The position numbers and the translations under genes were made by a program. A stretch of DNA of 39,321 nt, taken from positions 1 through 39,321 of the IMG/VR virus record IMGVR_UViG_3300031857_012205. One strand, given 5' to 3'. Positions 20,933-29,735 of this stretch are shown here, one piece after another; position 1 is the first letter of the stretch; each line of letters opens with the position of its first letter. The notes beneath the pieces were generated by a model. It saw only the letters and a program-made list of their open reading frames with translations. It had not been told where the DNA came from and did no database searches. The stretch comes from a virus.

Positions 20933-21729
20933 AATGTAAACACCTTGCCGTCAACAACGCATGAATAGTCTGGTGCAATATGGATCATTTGAATATGTGG
21001 ATAGTCATTAACAATGTGTGCAATTGCAAACCCCTTTTGCCAATCATGGTGTTGCATGTATTTCATCCCTGGCCCCTTTTCATCGCACATGTGCCCAATC
21101 TCATAGCCACGAATTGTTTCTCCAACTCCATTATTTCTCAATTCATAGGTTTGAAGATGTGAAGCAATTCTATGAGAATGTCCACGAATTAATGATATTT
21201 GTAAATCGTTCATATCTTTTCTTACGGCACCAGTATCAGCAATTGATAATCCATGATGAACATGGATGTCGCCAAAACGGCGCTTGGGCAATTCATTATA
21301 ATAAATATATTCATATCCCAATGAATCTAAGTTCCATAGTGTTTCTGGAGTAACATCATTTAGATAGTCTGGGAGCTTAGCATCCATATAATTAAATATA
21401 CGAACATCATGATTTCCTAATGCTGAAAATAATTGTGCGTCTGGAAGCATCTCTCTTGTTTTAGTGTAGAAATCACGAGCACCTTTTGCCTCATGCCTCA
21501 TCATTGGAACAATTAAATCTCTGCTATCGGTTTTATGCAGATTAAGAAACTCTGCCGATTTTCCTTCTGTATACTTGCTGTAACAAGCCTGATCGTCTGT
21601 GTCTCCAAGATAGTCTACAACATCTGGCTTAAACCATTTCATTACCTTAAACCATAGTGCGATTGCTTTATCATCTTGATATGGGAACTGCTGATCTGAT
21701 GACAGCATCCATTTTAAGTCGTTTGTCAT
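20929..21729 (-). CDS. Calcineurin-like metallophosphoesterase
   Basis: This 266-residue protein shows the complete metal-site series: SSDQQFPYQD (D12), YLGDTDD (D43), ALGNHD (105-108), VHHG (158-160) and RGHSH (183-186). The order and spacing are those of the calcineurin phosphoesterase superfamily, which includes Mre11/SbcD-type nucleases. No partner ATPase is visible. A nuclease or nucleotide phosphatase is equally possible. The ATG at 21729 has an RBS (AAGGAAAAA); an extension to 21765 lacks one. It is the first gene behind the consensus promoter at 21775-21802. Confidence 0.88.
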   Translation of the reverse strand: MTNDLKWMLSSDQQFPYQDDKAIALWFKVMKWFKPDVVDYLGDTDDQACYSKYTEGKSAEFLNLHKTDSRDLIVPMMRHEAKGARDFYTKTREMLPDAQLFSALGNHDVRIFNYMDAKLPDYLNDVTPETLWNLDSLGYEYIYYNELPKRRFGDIHVHHGLSIADTGAVRKDMNDLQISLIRGHSHRIASHLQTYELRNNGVGETIRGYEIGHMCDEKGPGMKYMQHHDWQKGFAIAHIVNDYPHIQMIHIAPDYSCVVDGKVFTL

Positions 21730-21774
21730 TTTTTCCTTACTAATTTTAGCCAGAAGGATATTCAAGCTTACTGA

Positions 21775-21802
21775 ATTATAGCATTAACAGTCAGGCTGTC
21801 AA
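21775..21802 (-). promoter_or_regulatory. Consensus promoter TTGACA-N16-(TGC)TATAAT before the replication block, with overlapping palindrome
   Basis: The -35 TTGACA lies at 21797-21802 and the -10 TATAAT at 21775-21780, with a 16-base spacer and a TGC extension. The arms TTAACAG (21784-21790) and CTGTCAA (21796-21802) form a near-palindrome (6 of 7) over the -35 and spacer, as expected for an operator. The predicted start near 21768 gives a 39-base leader. Confidence 0.8.
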
Positions 21803-21806
21803 GTAG

Positions 21807-22232
21807 TTATGCAGACTCTACTTTTCTTTTTGCCACAGAAATATAATCTACAGAAAGCTTTTCCATGGTCTTTTTTCCCGAATTAGTTTGACTAACATTA
21901 ATTGTCGGAGATAGTCTTGACCCACTTATGGAAACATTAACATTATAATATTCAGGCTTCGAGTATCTTGGTGTAGCAGTGGTATAAACTATATCACCAT
22001 CAATAAATCCTACATCTATTCCTTGATCGTATTTTGTACCATTTTTTAAATTTGTAAATTCAATAGAATCTGCACGGGTTATATATTGAAATGTTTCTGT
22101 TGTGCCGTCAGATGTTCTATTGGCTAGGTCGAAGGCGTTGTTGGCGGTTGCGGTTAATTCAGTAATCTGTTGCTGTAAGCTTCTAAGCTTTTGCGGATCT
22201 ACTGGCTCGCCATCTCTAAAAACTTCAGCCAT
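21807..22232 (-). CDS. Probable structural protein, 141 aa
   Basis: An N-terminal coiled coil (QKLRSLQQQITELTATANNAFD) is followed by a beta-rich part (FTNLKNGTKYDQGIDVGFID, YYNVNVSISGSRLSPTINVS). That shape is common in tail accessory or baseplate proteins. It follows the small tail-region genes and overlaps the 60-aa gene by 8 bases. Not identified by family. Confidence 0.65.
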   Translation of the reverse strand: MAEVFRDGEPVDPQKLRSLQQQITELTATANNAFDLANRTSDGTTETFQYITRADSIEFTNLKNGTKYDQGIDVGFIDGDIVYTTATPRYSKPEYYNVNVSISGSRLSPTINVSQTNSGKKTMEKLSVDYISVAKRKVESA

Positions 22233-22407
22233 TATTTACCTGTTCCATTTTTTCTTCTAAAGAGTCAGAATACTTTTTTGCTTCATTCTCCATAGATAGT
22301 TCTGTCAACTCAGCTCTAAGTACGGCTATCTGAGTTTCGTAATTAGCAACTAGCTCACCAATTCTTTGTTGAAGTGCAGTTACAACTAGTTCTATTTTTG
22401 TTGTCAT
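22225..22407 (-). CDS. Coiled-coil protein, 60 aa
   Basis: Nearly the whole length is one heptad-patterned helix (VVTALQQRIGELVANYETQI, then AVLRAELTELSMENEAKK). No membrane segment. It has an RBS (AGGAAAC). It may pair with the 141-aa and 71-aa products, which also have coiled coils. Confidence 0.65.
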   Translation of the reverse strand: MTTKIELVVTALQQRIGELVANYETQIAVLRAELTELSMENEAKKYSDSLEEKMEQVNNG

Positions 22408-22412
22408 GTTTC

Positions 22413-22628
22413 CTACTCTATTAATGAAGTTTTCTCGGTGTTTAAAATATCAAGCTTTGTTACAATATCTGAAAGCTTAACATTTAAAGAATCTAAATTG
22501 TCTTGATCTGGTGTAGATACAGATCCTTCAAGCTGAATATCTAAATTCACACTATATCTTTGATAATCTAGATTTTTGATTTTTTGATCAATAATAACTA
22601 TCTTATCGCTATTTGATAAAGTTGTCAT
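22413..22628 (-). CDS. Coiled-coil protein, 71 aa
   Basis: Two helices with heptad pattern (IVIIDQKIKNLDYQRYSVNL and LDSLNVKLSDIVTKLDILNT) around a short polar turn. No family recognised. It has an RBS (AAGGAG) and a candidate promoter and leader hairpin upstream (22641-22688). Confidence 0.7.
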   Translation of the reverse strand: MTTLSNSDKIVIIDQKIKNLDYQRYSVNLDIQLEGSVSTPDQDNLDSLNVKLSDIVTKLDILNTEKTSLIE

Positions 22629-22640
22629 AATTACTCCTTT

Positions 22641-22660
22641 TTAATGCTAACGTGCATTAA
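22641..22660. repeat. 7-bp inverted repeat in the 71-aa gene leader
   Basis: TTAATGC and GCATTAA flank a 6-base centre. It lies between a TATAAT at 22683-22688 and the RBS of the gene at 22628. It could be an operator or a stem that controls the RBS. No U-run follows. Confidence 0.45.
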
Positions 22661-22682
22661 TCTCTATTTTAGCATAAGATAA

Positions 22683-22688
22683 ATTATA
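22683..22688 (-). promoter_or_regulatory. Candidate -10 (TATAAT) for the small-gene cluster
   Basis: A perfect -10 hexamer in an intergenic gap. The -35 region at 17 bases (TTAAAT) matches poorly. Predicted start near 22676. Confidence 0.4.
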
Positions 22689-22696
22689 CCCTATAA

Positions 22697-22933
22697 TTAC
22701 CATTTATTTAATGGACATTTGGCTAGCTTCAGTTTAGTTTTTGCCGCCATAAAACACCCACACTCATTACACCTCTTAGTCAATTTACTAAGTTCGGGAC
22801 ATTCTAGGCATATAGAATATCTTTCCCCAGCCTCCTCGTCAGAAGCATAGGGTGTTGACCTATTCAAAAAATCCCATGGTTTAACCTCATCCGAATCAAT
22901 AAAGCTTTTAATTTTTTCCCATTTAACTGACAT
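22697..22933 (-). CDS. Cys-rich zinc-binding protein, 78 aa
   Basis: Six cysteines (C42, C45, C55, C58, C60, C73) lie in ICLECPELSK, RCNECGC and KCPLNKW, enough for one or two zinc sites. The N-terminus has DSDEVKPWDFLN. Similar Cys-rich proteins occur next to tail fibre genes of other phages, but I do not know a function. It has an excellent RBS (AAAGGAGAAAG). Confidence 0.75.
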   Translation of the reverse strand: MSVKWEKIKSFIDSDEVKPWDFLNRSTPYASDEEAGERYSICLECPELSKLTKRCNECGCFMAAKTKLKLAKCPLNKW

Positions 22934-22954
22934 ATAAACTTTCTCCTTTATATA

Positions 22955-22971
22955 ATCTTATCATATAAGAT
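22955..22971. repeat. 7-bp inverted repeat between the fibre gene and the Cys-rich gene
   Basis: ATCTTAT and ATAAGAT flank a 3-base centre. It is downstream of the fibre stop and upstream of the next RBS. It may be an operator, a 3' mRNA stabiliser or a weak terminator, followed only by an AT-rich run. Confidence 0.4.
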
Positions 22972-22987
22972 GAACATCGTCTATAGT

Positions 22988-25900
22988 TTAGTATCCAAAT
23001 CCTGGGAAGAATGGGGTTGTAAATGTTGGTGGGAAGAATGGTCCGAATGTTGGTGGGAAGAATGGTGGGAAGAACGGACCAAAGAATGGAGGGAAGAACG
23101 GTGCTGGTGCTTTGAAGAACGGTGGGAAGAACGGTGGGAAGAACGGACCAAATGTTGGTGGGAAGAACGGAGGGAAGAACGGAGGGAAGAACGGTGCTGG
23201 GGCGCAGCTAATGCAGGATGCGTTTGCTGCTGCTGATAACGCTTCTGCCTCTGTAGATCTATATACAGTTTTAACTCTGGCAGTTGTTCCTCCAGTTGTG
23301 GTATCTGATGGCATAGTTCCGTTAAATGGCCCACTAACAGATGGAAGGCTAGAGTAGCAACCAGATGATACGTTGCATGTAGAAGTTCCTATATAGTAAA
23401 CACTTGGTGCTGGGAAGAATGGTGGGAAGAACGGAGGGAAAAATGGAGGGAAGAACGGTGGGAAGAAAGGCGGGAAGAAGGGCGGGAAGAACGGTGCTGG
23501 TGTGCAATTAACACAAGATGCATTGGCAGCCGCAGCAAGTGCATCAGCATAAGTAGATCTATAAACAGTTTTTACTCTAGCGTTAGATGGGCCCTCTGTA
23601 ATATCAGTCGGCATAGATCCAACTCCATCAAATGGTCCGCTTGCTGAAGGTAATGATGAATAACATCCCGACAAAACATTACATGTTGAAGTTCCAACAT
23701 AGTATGTGAATGTATTTTGAGACCATCTAGCATAAAAAGTTGTATTTCCAGAAGGTACAAAACTTCCTCCATCAGAAACTTGATTAATAAAATCTCCTGA
23801 AATTGAATCTCTCCAATAAAGGAATGCATAGCCACTTCTTGTTCCTGGAGATGGTGCGGTATGTGAGGTTCCTGCATTGAACGGTCCAGTAGTTCCTCCG
23901 CCCGTTCCTCCATTGGCATTCCAGTTTATTGTATATTGTGTTATTGCCCATTGTGCATAAATGGTAATTGAGGAAGTTGGAGTGTAACTTGTACCAGGTT
24001 GACCAAGAAAGGTGCCGCCAGAAGACTGTGTGTACCATCCATTAAGACTATATCCGTCTCTGCTTGGTGTTGGCAAGGTGACTGAAGATCCAGCATTCAC
24101 GGTGCTAGAAGATGGACTAACAGTTCCACCATTTGCACTAAAAGATACTGTGTACTGGGCTATTGACCAAACTGCAGTAAAAGTTATGCTGCCATTTATA
24201 GACCAGCTAGCTCCTGCTGATATATTGTAAAGCATATCTCCAGAGGATGGATTTCTCCAATAAACAAAAGTATATCCGTCTCTGGTGGGAGTAGGTGCAG
24301 TCACAACTTGACCCAAAACTCCTGAGCTTGATGTTGGGTTAACGGTGCCACCATTTGCGTTCCACGTTACTGTGTATGTGACAACAGACCATCTAGCATA
24401 TATAGTAACTGAAGCAGACGGTGTATATGATGACCCTGGATTTCCTAAAAATGTTCCTCCAGTAGCAGCAGTGTACCAGCCATCTAAAACGTAGCCATCT
24501 CTTGAAGCTGAAGGCAATGTGATTGATGATCCTGCATTCACAATATCTGAAGTTCTAGTTGGTGTTCCACCGTTTCCGTTATATGAAACTGTATATTGAT
24601 TTAAAGACCATCTAGCATAGAAAGTCATACCACTAAATGGTGGAACAAAACTTCCTCCGTCTGAAACTTGGTAGGCAAAGTCTCCAGAAATAGAATCTCT
24701 CCAATATAAGAATGCATAGTTTGCTCTCGTACCTGGTGACGGCGCAGTATGAGCTGTCCCTGCATTGAACGGTCCAGTAGTTCCTCCTCCCGTTCCTCCG
24801 TTGGCATTCCATGTTATTGTACGCTGAGCAATTGTATAGTCTGCATACAGCGTTATATTGCTTGTTGGCTGATACTGTGTTGGTGTTGGCCCGCTTCCTC
24901 CGACAAAAGTTCCCGTTGCGTTTGGACCAGTGTACCATCCATTGAAAATATAGTCTGCGTTTGAATCTGGAGTAGGTAAAGTTACTGTTCCTGGATATTG
25001 AACTGATCTTGTCGCTGGAGTTCCAGTTCCTGAGCCATAATTAAATGTAACAGTATAAGTTTTTGCAACCCATTGTGCATAAAATTGAAATGAGTATGTT
25101 ACTATCCACGCATCACCAGCATTAAGAAATATTGGGTCTCCACCAGACTGTGGATTTCTCCATCTAGTGAAATTATAATGTTCTCTAGAAGAGGGCGTTG
25201 GTGCATATATTGTGGTTCCAGAAATAACAGTATCAGAAGTAAAGTCTGAAGTTCCATCATTTTTATTCCACGTTACTGTATACTCTATTCCTGTCCAGCT
25301 AGCATAAAGAGTTATACTTGCAGTTGGAGTGTATGATGTAGGAGTTGGGCCTCCTCCACCAACATAAGTGCCACCACCTAGTGGCTCTGTGTACCATCCA
25401 TTAAAAATGTAACCTTGCCTAGAGGTAGTTGGCAAAAATACACTGCTTCCTGCATTTACAATATCATCTGATACTACTGTACCCCCAAGCTCCTCATAAG
25501 TTATAGTATACTGAAGTTGAGTAATTGGTCCTATAGAGTTTGAGTATGCTGGAAGGCTGTCAGCCCCATTACTTGCTATTACAGATCCAGAAACTGTATT
25601 TGTAGTTGGGCTAGTAAATTGATAATCGAAATAAGTTTCTGAAGTGTAACCAGTAGAAGATGGGTAATAAGCTAGCACGGTTCCAGCTGCATTATTTAAC
25701 TCTAACTGATATCTAAATTCTGTTGGTTCGTTTGTCCACTCTCCAGAAGAAAGCCTATAAGTTGAACCTGTTTTGTTTTCTATTCCAGATTGAAGGGTAA
25801 GAGTTGGTGGTGTAACATTTACTGGTTCGTCTATAATAGTCTCTAAGTCCACATAAGCATAATCTATAGTTTTATCATCTGTCTCAGTATAACCATCTGT

Positions 25901-26773
25901 TCCAACAACCTCTAACTCAACACTGTAAATCTTATTTGGCTCAAGAAGTGGGCTAGTTAATATGTATGTAGTTGTTGGGGTGGTTACTGGAATTGACATC
26001 AATAACTCACCTAATTCGTCATAAACATTAAGTTTTTGAGAAAATATGTCTAAATTGTCACTTACGGTATTGCCTGTAGCAAGTGCTGCGTAAGACCAGC
26101 TAAATGTAGCTCCGTCAGATTCTTCGTCATACACAATAAAGTCTGCTATGTAGAAGTCAATTCTAGGCATTGATTCTGGAGTTATATAAAAGTTTTCTAA
26201 ACCTCCTGGAGTCTTTGCATCAACCCTTCCTCTAAACTTATACCCTTGCCTAGTTTTAGTTTTAGATATAACTGGTCTAGATGCCGCATTTGCATCTGAT
26301 GGGAATTTGTTTGTTGACTGAGACTCTAAATATTCTTCATAAATTTTAGTAAAATCATATAATGCAGACCATGTTCCTCCTGGTGCAAGCTCTTGAATTC
26401 TTAATCTAAATTCTTCTGGCTCTTCTGTCCAAGATCCTCTTGTAACATACATGCTTGACCCATTGATTGGACTATCAATTGTTTCAAAACCATCTGGCCA
26501 AATATAGTATAGCTCTGGGTATGGAATTTTAGGAGTTGGAAGATTAGTGCCAGAAAATATTCTTACCCAATTTCTAACACCATTTACTATTGAATCTAGT
26601 CGCCAAGCACTTTTTATTTTTAGCCATCCATCAATTACCCACGGATTTTGACTTGCATTAGAGTTTGCTTCATCTTGAGGTGAGGCTTTTCTCCAAATAC
26701 TTTTCATTTGGATCCAACCGTTTATATTATGGCTGCCAGTATCGGTAGGACTAGCCTTTCTCCACCAACTCAT
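22988..26773 (-). CDS. Long tail fibre / adhesin with InlB-type repeats and FFPP arrays
   Basis: This 1261-residue protein has four regions. Residues 1-70 hold Trp/Lys modules (WWRKASP, SIWRKASP, SAWRLDS). Residues 75 to about 415 are beta-rich, fibronectin-like. Residues about 419-1015 are eight InlB B-repeat (Listeria-Bacteroides) units of about 75 residues. They alternate between an 'NGWYT..GGTF.G' form and a 'YWRD.ISGD' form, so the real unit is a dimer repeated four times. Then come two copies of a Cys-bearing module (YYVGTSTCNV, GCYSSLPS, VKTVYRST, NASC..C), each followed by Phe-Phe-Pro-Pro runs. InlB units are extracellular beta-grasp spacers. The position after the tail genes suggests a receptor-binding fibre. 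No enzyme motif was seen. Confidence 0.88.
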   Translation of the reverse strand: MSWWRKASPTDTGSHNINGWIQMKSIWRKASPQDEANSNASQNPWVIDGWLKIKSAWRLDSIVNGVRNWVRIFSGTNLPTPKIPYPELYYIWPDGFETIDSPINGSSMYVTRGSWTEEPEEFRLRIQELAPGGTWSALYDFTKIYEEYLESQSTNKFPSDANAASRPVISKTKTRQGYKFRGRVDAKTPGGLENFYITPESMPRIDFYIADFIVYDEESDGATFSWSYAALATGNTVSDNLDIFSQKLNVYDELGELLMSIPVTTPTTTYILTSPLLEPNKIYSVELEVVGTDGYTETDDKTIDYAYVDLETIIDEPVNVTPPTLTLQSGIENKTGSTYRLSSGEWTNEPTEFRYQLELNNAAGTVLAYYPSSTGYTSETYFDYQFTSPTTNTVSGSVIASNGADSLPAYSNSIGPITQLQYTITYEELGGTVVSDDIVNAGSSVFLPTTSRQGYIFNGWYTEPLGGGTYVGGGGPTPTSYTPTASITLYASWTGIEYTVTWNKNDGTSDFTSDTVISGTTIYAPTPSSREHYNFTRWRNPQSGGDPIFLNAGDAWIVTYSFQFYAQWVAKTYTVTFNYGSGTGTPATRSVQYPGTVTLPTPDSNADYIFNGWYTGPNATGTFVGGSGPTPTQYQPTSNITLYADYTIAQRTITWNANGGTGGGTTGPFNAGTAHTAPSPGTRANYAFLYWRDSISGDFAYQVSDGGSFVPPFSGMTFYARWSLNQYTVSYNGNGGTPTRTSDIVNAGSSITLPSASRDGYVLDGWYTAATGGTFLGNPGSSYTPSASVTIYARWSVVTYTVTWNANGGTVNPTSSSGVLGQVVTAPTPTRDGYTFVYWRNPSSGDMLYNISAGASWSINGSITFTAVWSIAQYTVSFSANGGTVSPSSSTVNAGSSVTLPTPSRDGYSLNGWYTQSSGGTFLGQPGTSYTPTSSITIYAQWAITQYTINWNANGGTGGGTTGPFNAGTSHTAPSPGTRSGYAFLYWRDSISGDFINQVSDGGSFVPSGNTTFYARWSQNTFTYYVGTSTCNVLSGCYSSLPSASGPFDGVGSMPTDITEGPSNARVKTVYRSTYADALAAAANASCVNCTPAPFFPPFFPPFFPPFFPPFFPPFFPPFFPAPSVYYIGTSTCNVSSGCYSSLPSVSGPFNGTMPSDTTTGGTTARVKTVYRSTEAEALSAAANASCISCAPAPFFPPFFPPFFPPTFGPFFPPFFPPFFKAPAPFFPPFFGPFFPPFFPPTFGPFFPPTFTTPFFPGFGY
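22995..23203. repeat. 12-bp minisatellite, terminal FFPP array
   Basis: On the + strand GGTGGGAAGAAC-like units recur, each encoding Phe-Phe-Pro-Pro (plus TFGP variants) at the extreme C-terminus of the fibre. The unit length is a multiple of three, so copy-number change keeps the frame. Confidence 0.8.
23411..23500. repeat. 12-bp minisatellite, internal FFPP array
   Basis: A shorter run of the same GGGAAGAACGG-type units encodes about seven consecutive Phe-Phe-Pro-Pro repeats. It lies between the two Cys modules of the fibre protein. Confidence 0.8.
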
Positions 26774-29734
26774 TTATGCCTTTCTGCTTAACCATACATC
26801 ACCAACAACAAAATCTCTTCCACCTTGTGCCGTACTTCTTGACGTAGCACCATCTGGATAAAAATTTCCACCATAATAAAAAGCTCTTCCAGTAGTCAAT
26901 AACCCATTTTTATCTTGAACAACTGTTGAATCTCCAAATGTTCCGTCTTCATTACTTACAATATTTAAATAAAGTTTTGTATTAGTAATACTTAATTCAC
27001 TAGATCCAGGATCATAAACTATTCTACCATTTCCTAACCTTATTTGTCCATTGCCTTTAATGTAATCTGGAGCATCAGTATAATTATCATCATCATATGT
27101 TCCTATATATACATCGGAACCATGAATGTCTCCTTGAACCGCCAAGGTATTTGTAGAATAATTATAATTCACTCTGCCCTGACCTAACCTAAAACTACCT
27201 CCAGAAGAAATATAATCTGTGCCAGTAGTAGCTCCAGTATTGTTTAAATATAATACTGAGCCAAAAATGTTTGCGCCTTTTATGGAACCAGTTTCTCCAT
27301 CAAGTTCTACTTTAGTGATTCCAGTAGAATAGCCAGTTGAAACTAATTTAGCTGCATCTATCTTCCAGCCCTTATCAATATCTGTCATGTCAGACTTAAA
27401 TGTTCCAAATCCGCCTTCGTTTGCCCTGACAGTTCCCATTATAGTTGCGTCAGTAGCAGTTAATGCTCCTGCGGTTGTAACCTTAAATACTCCGTCTGCA
27501 CCAGCCTGAATAGATCCATCAGATCCTAATTTTGTTTGATTTTTAGATATCTCAGTAGCTTTTATCTCCCAGCCACCTATATCTCCCTTAACTGCTATAA
27601 TTCCATTTAATGGATCCAGTTGCACATACTTTCCAGTAGACCCAGTTACTTGAATTCCAGAAAATCCATTTACGGGATTCTTTATGTCACCACTAGTATA
27701 TTTTCCAATTTCTACTTTTGACCCATTGGATGCATCAATTAATAATTGTCCAGCATATGTGACTCCGTCTATTGTTCCGCCTATTTCAACAGTTCCTAAT
27801 ATTCCAGAAGCCGCTTTAATCTCTCCAGATAATTTAACGTTTGTAGCCTCAAGATCTCCTTGAGTGTTTACTTTAAATTTAGACCCTACTTGTATTTCTC
27901 CGCCTAAAACTTTTATATTTCTTGCAATCACAGAGCCTTCTTTAGTTACAGAAAACTTTGCATCTTCATTAGCATTAACTGAATATCCTCCAGCTACGCC
28001 TCCTCCTGCCCAAAAGGCATAGGTGCCGCTAGGAGATAATCCAGTGTATGAACCTGCCGCAGCATTTAAAGTGTTTTCTATTTTTGTATCAGATATAACC
28101 CAGTTAGCAATTTTTGCTTTTTTAGTTATAAAGGTAGCAGTAACTCCATTATCTTCACCAATAATTTGTGTAGTAGGATTCAGCCCATTCTCATCATTAT
28201 CGTCATATAAGAAAAAACCACGCTTATTAAATACTGCTCTAGCTCCAGTTAAAACTGGCTCATCATTTATATCAAGAGTTCCAGCAAATATAGATCCGTT
28301 GGTTTTTATCTTAATTGGATTTTCAATAATAGACAAAGCACCTACATCAAGAATTTCTACTGAATGTGCTATAGATATTGAAGCGTTTCCATCTTCAGAA
28401 GTCCATTCTGCTTTTACCCAAACGGTGTTGCCAGCATTAGTTTCATCATAGACAATAACTGGACTAGAATTAGATGAGGCTACTAATGTATAAGTTCCAT
28501 TCTCTGTGGAGCTTTGATAAACTTTTATTCCAGTTGCCTTTGAGTCAAAATTTGAAGAAACTACATAGGCATTAGCGGCTCCTGCTACAGAAATGGTTGT
28601 AGTCTTTCCAGCTAATGGATTTGGTTTAGATATAGAAGATATATTTGATATAAGAACTTGAGTTGTATTCTCATTCCTATATATGTCTAAGTCTGTTACG
28701 TATCCAGCTGTAAATGAAGATGGGCTGGCTCCAAATCCGTCAATTAATTCTGTTCTACTAATTTTTACTGACGTGCTCGCAGAAGCCGCAATTCCAGAAA
28801 CTGTTTTTTCAAAGTACTCTGTTTGTCCAGAGTAAGTAAGGTGAACCTTTACATATGTTGGTATGTTTTGAGCTGGCATAGTAAAGGAAACAACTAAGTC
28901 TGTACCGCTCCAAGCTGCTGTTGGATTTACTACTGGGTCTGGTGGAGTATTATCAAACTCTATAGTGTCAAAAGCCTTAGCCTGCTTGACATCAGAAAAC
29001 CCAGTGCTACAACCACTTTCAGAAAAGTGTTTTATCTTTACATTATGTAAAGCTAGCGAATAAAGTTTTTCGGTTGCTGGACCAGTTCCAGAATAAACCT
29101 TATCATAAACTAATGTGTCTGGATCTTCAACCCAAACTTCTGTGTACTTATAAGTTGGGTAATCTACGGAATTTATTTTCCATGAAGCTGTAAATCCGTT
29201 GTCTATTGAGGTGACCGACCAATCATCAACACCTATAGAAAGCGAGCATATTGCATCTGCGTATTCTGGTACCGTAAATGCAACTCCTGATGTCGTGCCA
29301 TCTAAATATGTAGTTTTTAAAAATCCTGTAAAAGAAGTTCTAAATGTGTTACCAAAATTTGCTTTATTAGATTCTTTAGATAGTGTCCAAACCTGCTGAG
29401 TTTGTGAGGCGTCTATTGATTGTGTCCAACTTCTTGTAGTTGATGAATTAGTTAAATATATTTGATATCCCTTGGCTAGGGTTGATGTCTTGTCCCATGT
29501 CACCTTGAGAGTAGTTCCCTCCCAGGTAGCAACTACATTTGCTACTTCCTGCTTAACTGCATCTATTGTTCTAAATTCAAATACATTAGAGAGTGGGCTT
29601 TCTCCCTTTTCCTTATCAGAAAACACCCAACCGAATCTTAATAGGTAATCAGTACTAGGGTCTAAATCTGCAATTACTACTTTAAAGTAATCACCATCCC
29701 TAGTCTGGCTATTTAGATCTTGATATTGAGCCAA
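26774..29734 (-). CDS. Tail tip / minor tail protein with fibronectin-like and IGGWxI repeats
   Basis: This 986-residue protein begins with fibronectin-III-like domains (LDPSTDYLLRFGWVFSDKEK, TLKVTWDKTSTLAKGYQIYL, FTASWKINS), roughly residues 1-460. The second half is a repeated beta section with W-containing units (KIANWVISDTKI, IGGWEIKATEIS, DKGWKIDAAKLVS) and GDI/GSI turns. This mirrors the C-terminus of tip proteins such as lambda gpJ-type or similar central fibres. It ends with GGRDFVVGDVWLSRKA. The start is TTG, with GGAGGA 3 bases upstream provided by the last codons of the previous gene. It ends directly before the fibre ATG. Confidence 0.85.
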   Translation of the reverse strand: MAQYQDLNSQTRDGDYFKVVIADLDPSTDYLLRFGWVFSDKEKGESPLSNVFEFRTIDAVKQEVANVVATWEGTTLKVTWDKTSTLAKGYQIYLTNSSTTRSWTQSIDASQTQQVWTLSKESNKANFGNTFRTSFTGFLKTTYLDGTTSGVAFTVPEYADAICSLSIGVDDWSVTSIDNGFTASWKINSVDYPTYKYTEVWVEDPDTLVYDKVYSGTGPATEKLYSLALHNVKIKHFSESGCSTGFSDVKQAKAFDTIEFDNTPPDPVVNPTAAWSGTDLVVSFTMPAQNIPTYVKVHLTYSGQTEYFEKTVSGIAASASTSVKISRTELIDGFGASPSSFTAGYVTDLDIYRNENTTQVLISNISSISKPNPLAGKTTTISVAGAANAYVVSSNFDSKATGIKVYQSSTENGTYTLVASSNSSPVIVYDETNAGNTVWVKAEWTSEDGNASISIAHSVEILDVGALSIIENPIKIKTNGSIFAGTLDINDEPVLTGARAVFNKRGFFLYDDNDENGLNPTTQIIGEDNGVTATFITKKAKIANWVISDTKIENTLNAAAGSYTGLSPSGTYAFWAGGGVAGGYSVNANEDAKFSVTKEGSVIARNIKVLGGEIQVGSKFKVNTQGDLEATNVKLSGEIKAASGILGTVEIGGTIDGVTYAGQLLIDASNGSKVEIGKYTSGDIKNPVNGFSGIQVTGSTGKYVQLDPLNGIIAVKGDIGGWEIKATEISKNQTKLGSDGSIQAGADGVFKVTTAGALTATDATIMGTVRANEGGFGTFKSDMTDIDKGWKIDAAKLVSTGYSTGITKVELDGETGSIKGANIFGSVLYLNNTGATTGTDYISSGGSFRLGQGRVNYNYSTNTLAVQGDIHGSDVYIGTYDDDNYTDAPDYIKGNGQIRLGNGRIVYDPGSSELSITNTKLYLNIVSNEDGTFGDSTVVQDKNGLLTTGRAFYYGGNFYPDGATSRSTAQGGRDFVVGDVWLSRKA

Positions 29735-29735
29735 T

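Noticed and set aside
22970-23236. Plus-strand open frame rich in Trp-Glu
   Set aside because: It is the complement of the FFPP minisatellite; the composition is an artefact of the repeat.
22995-23500. Regularly spaced short repeats resembling a CRISPR array
   Set aside because: Units are contiguous 12-mers without spacers and code for Phe-Phe-Pro-Pro in the frame of the fibre gene.
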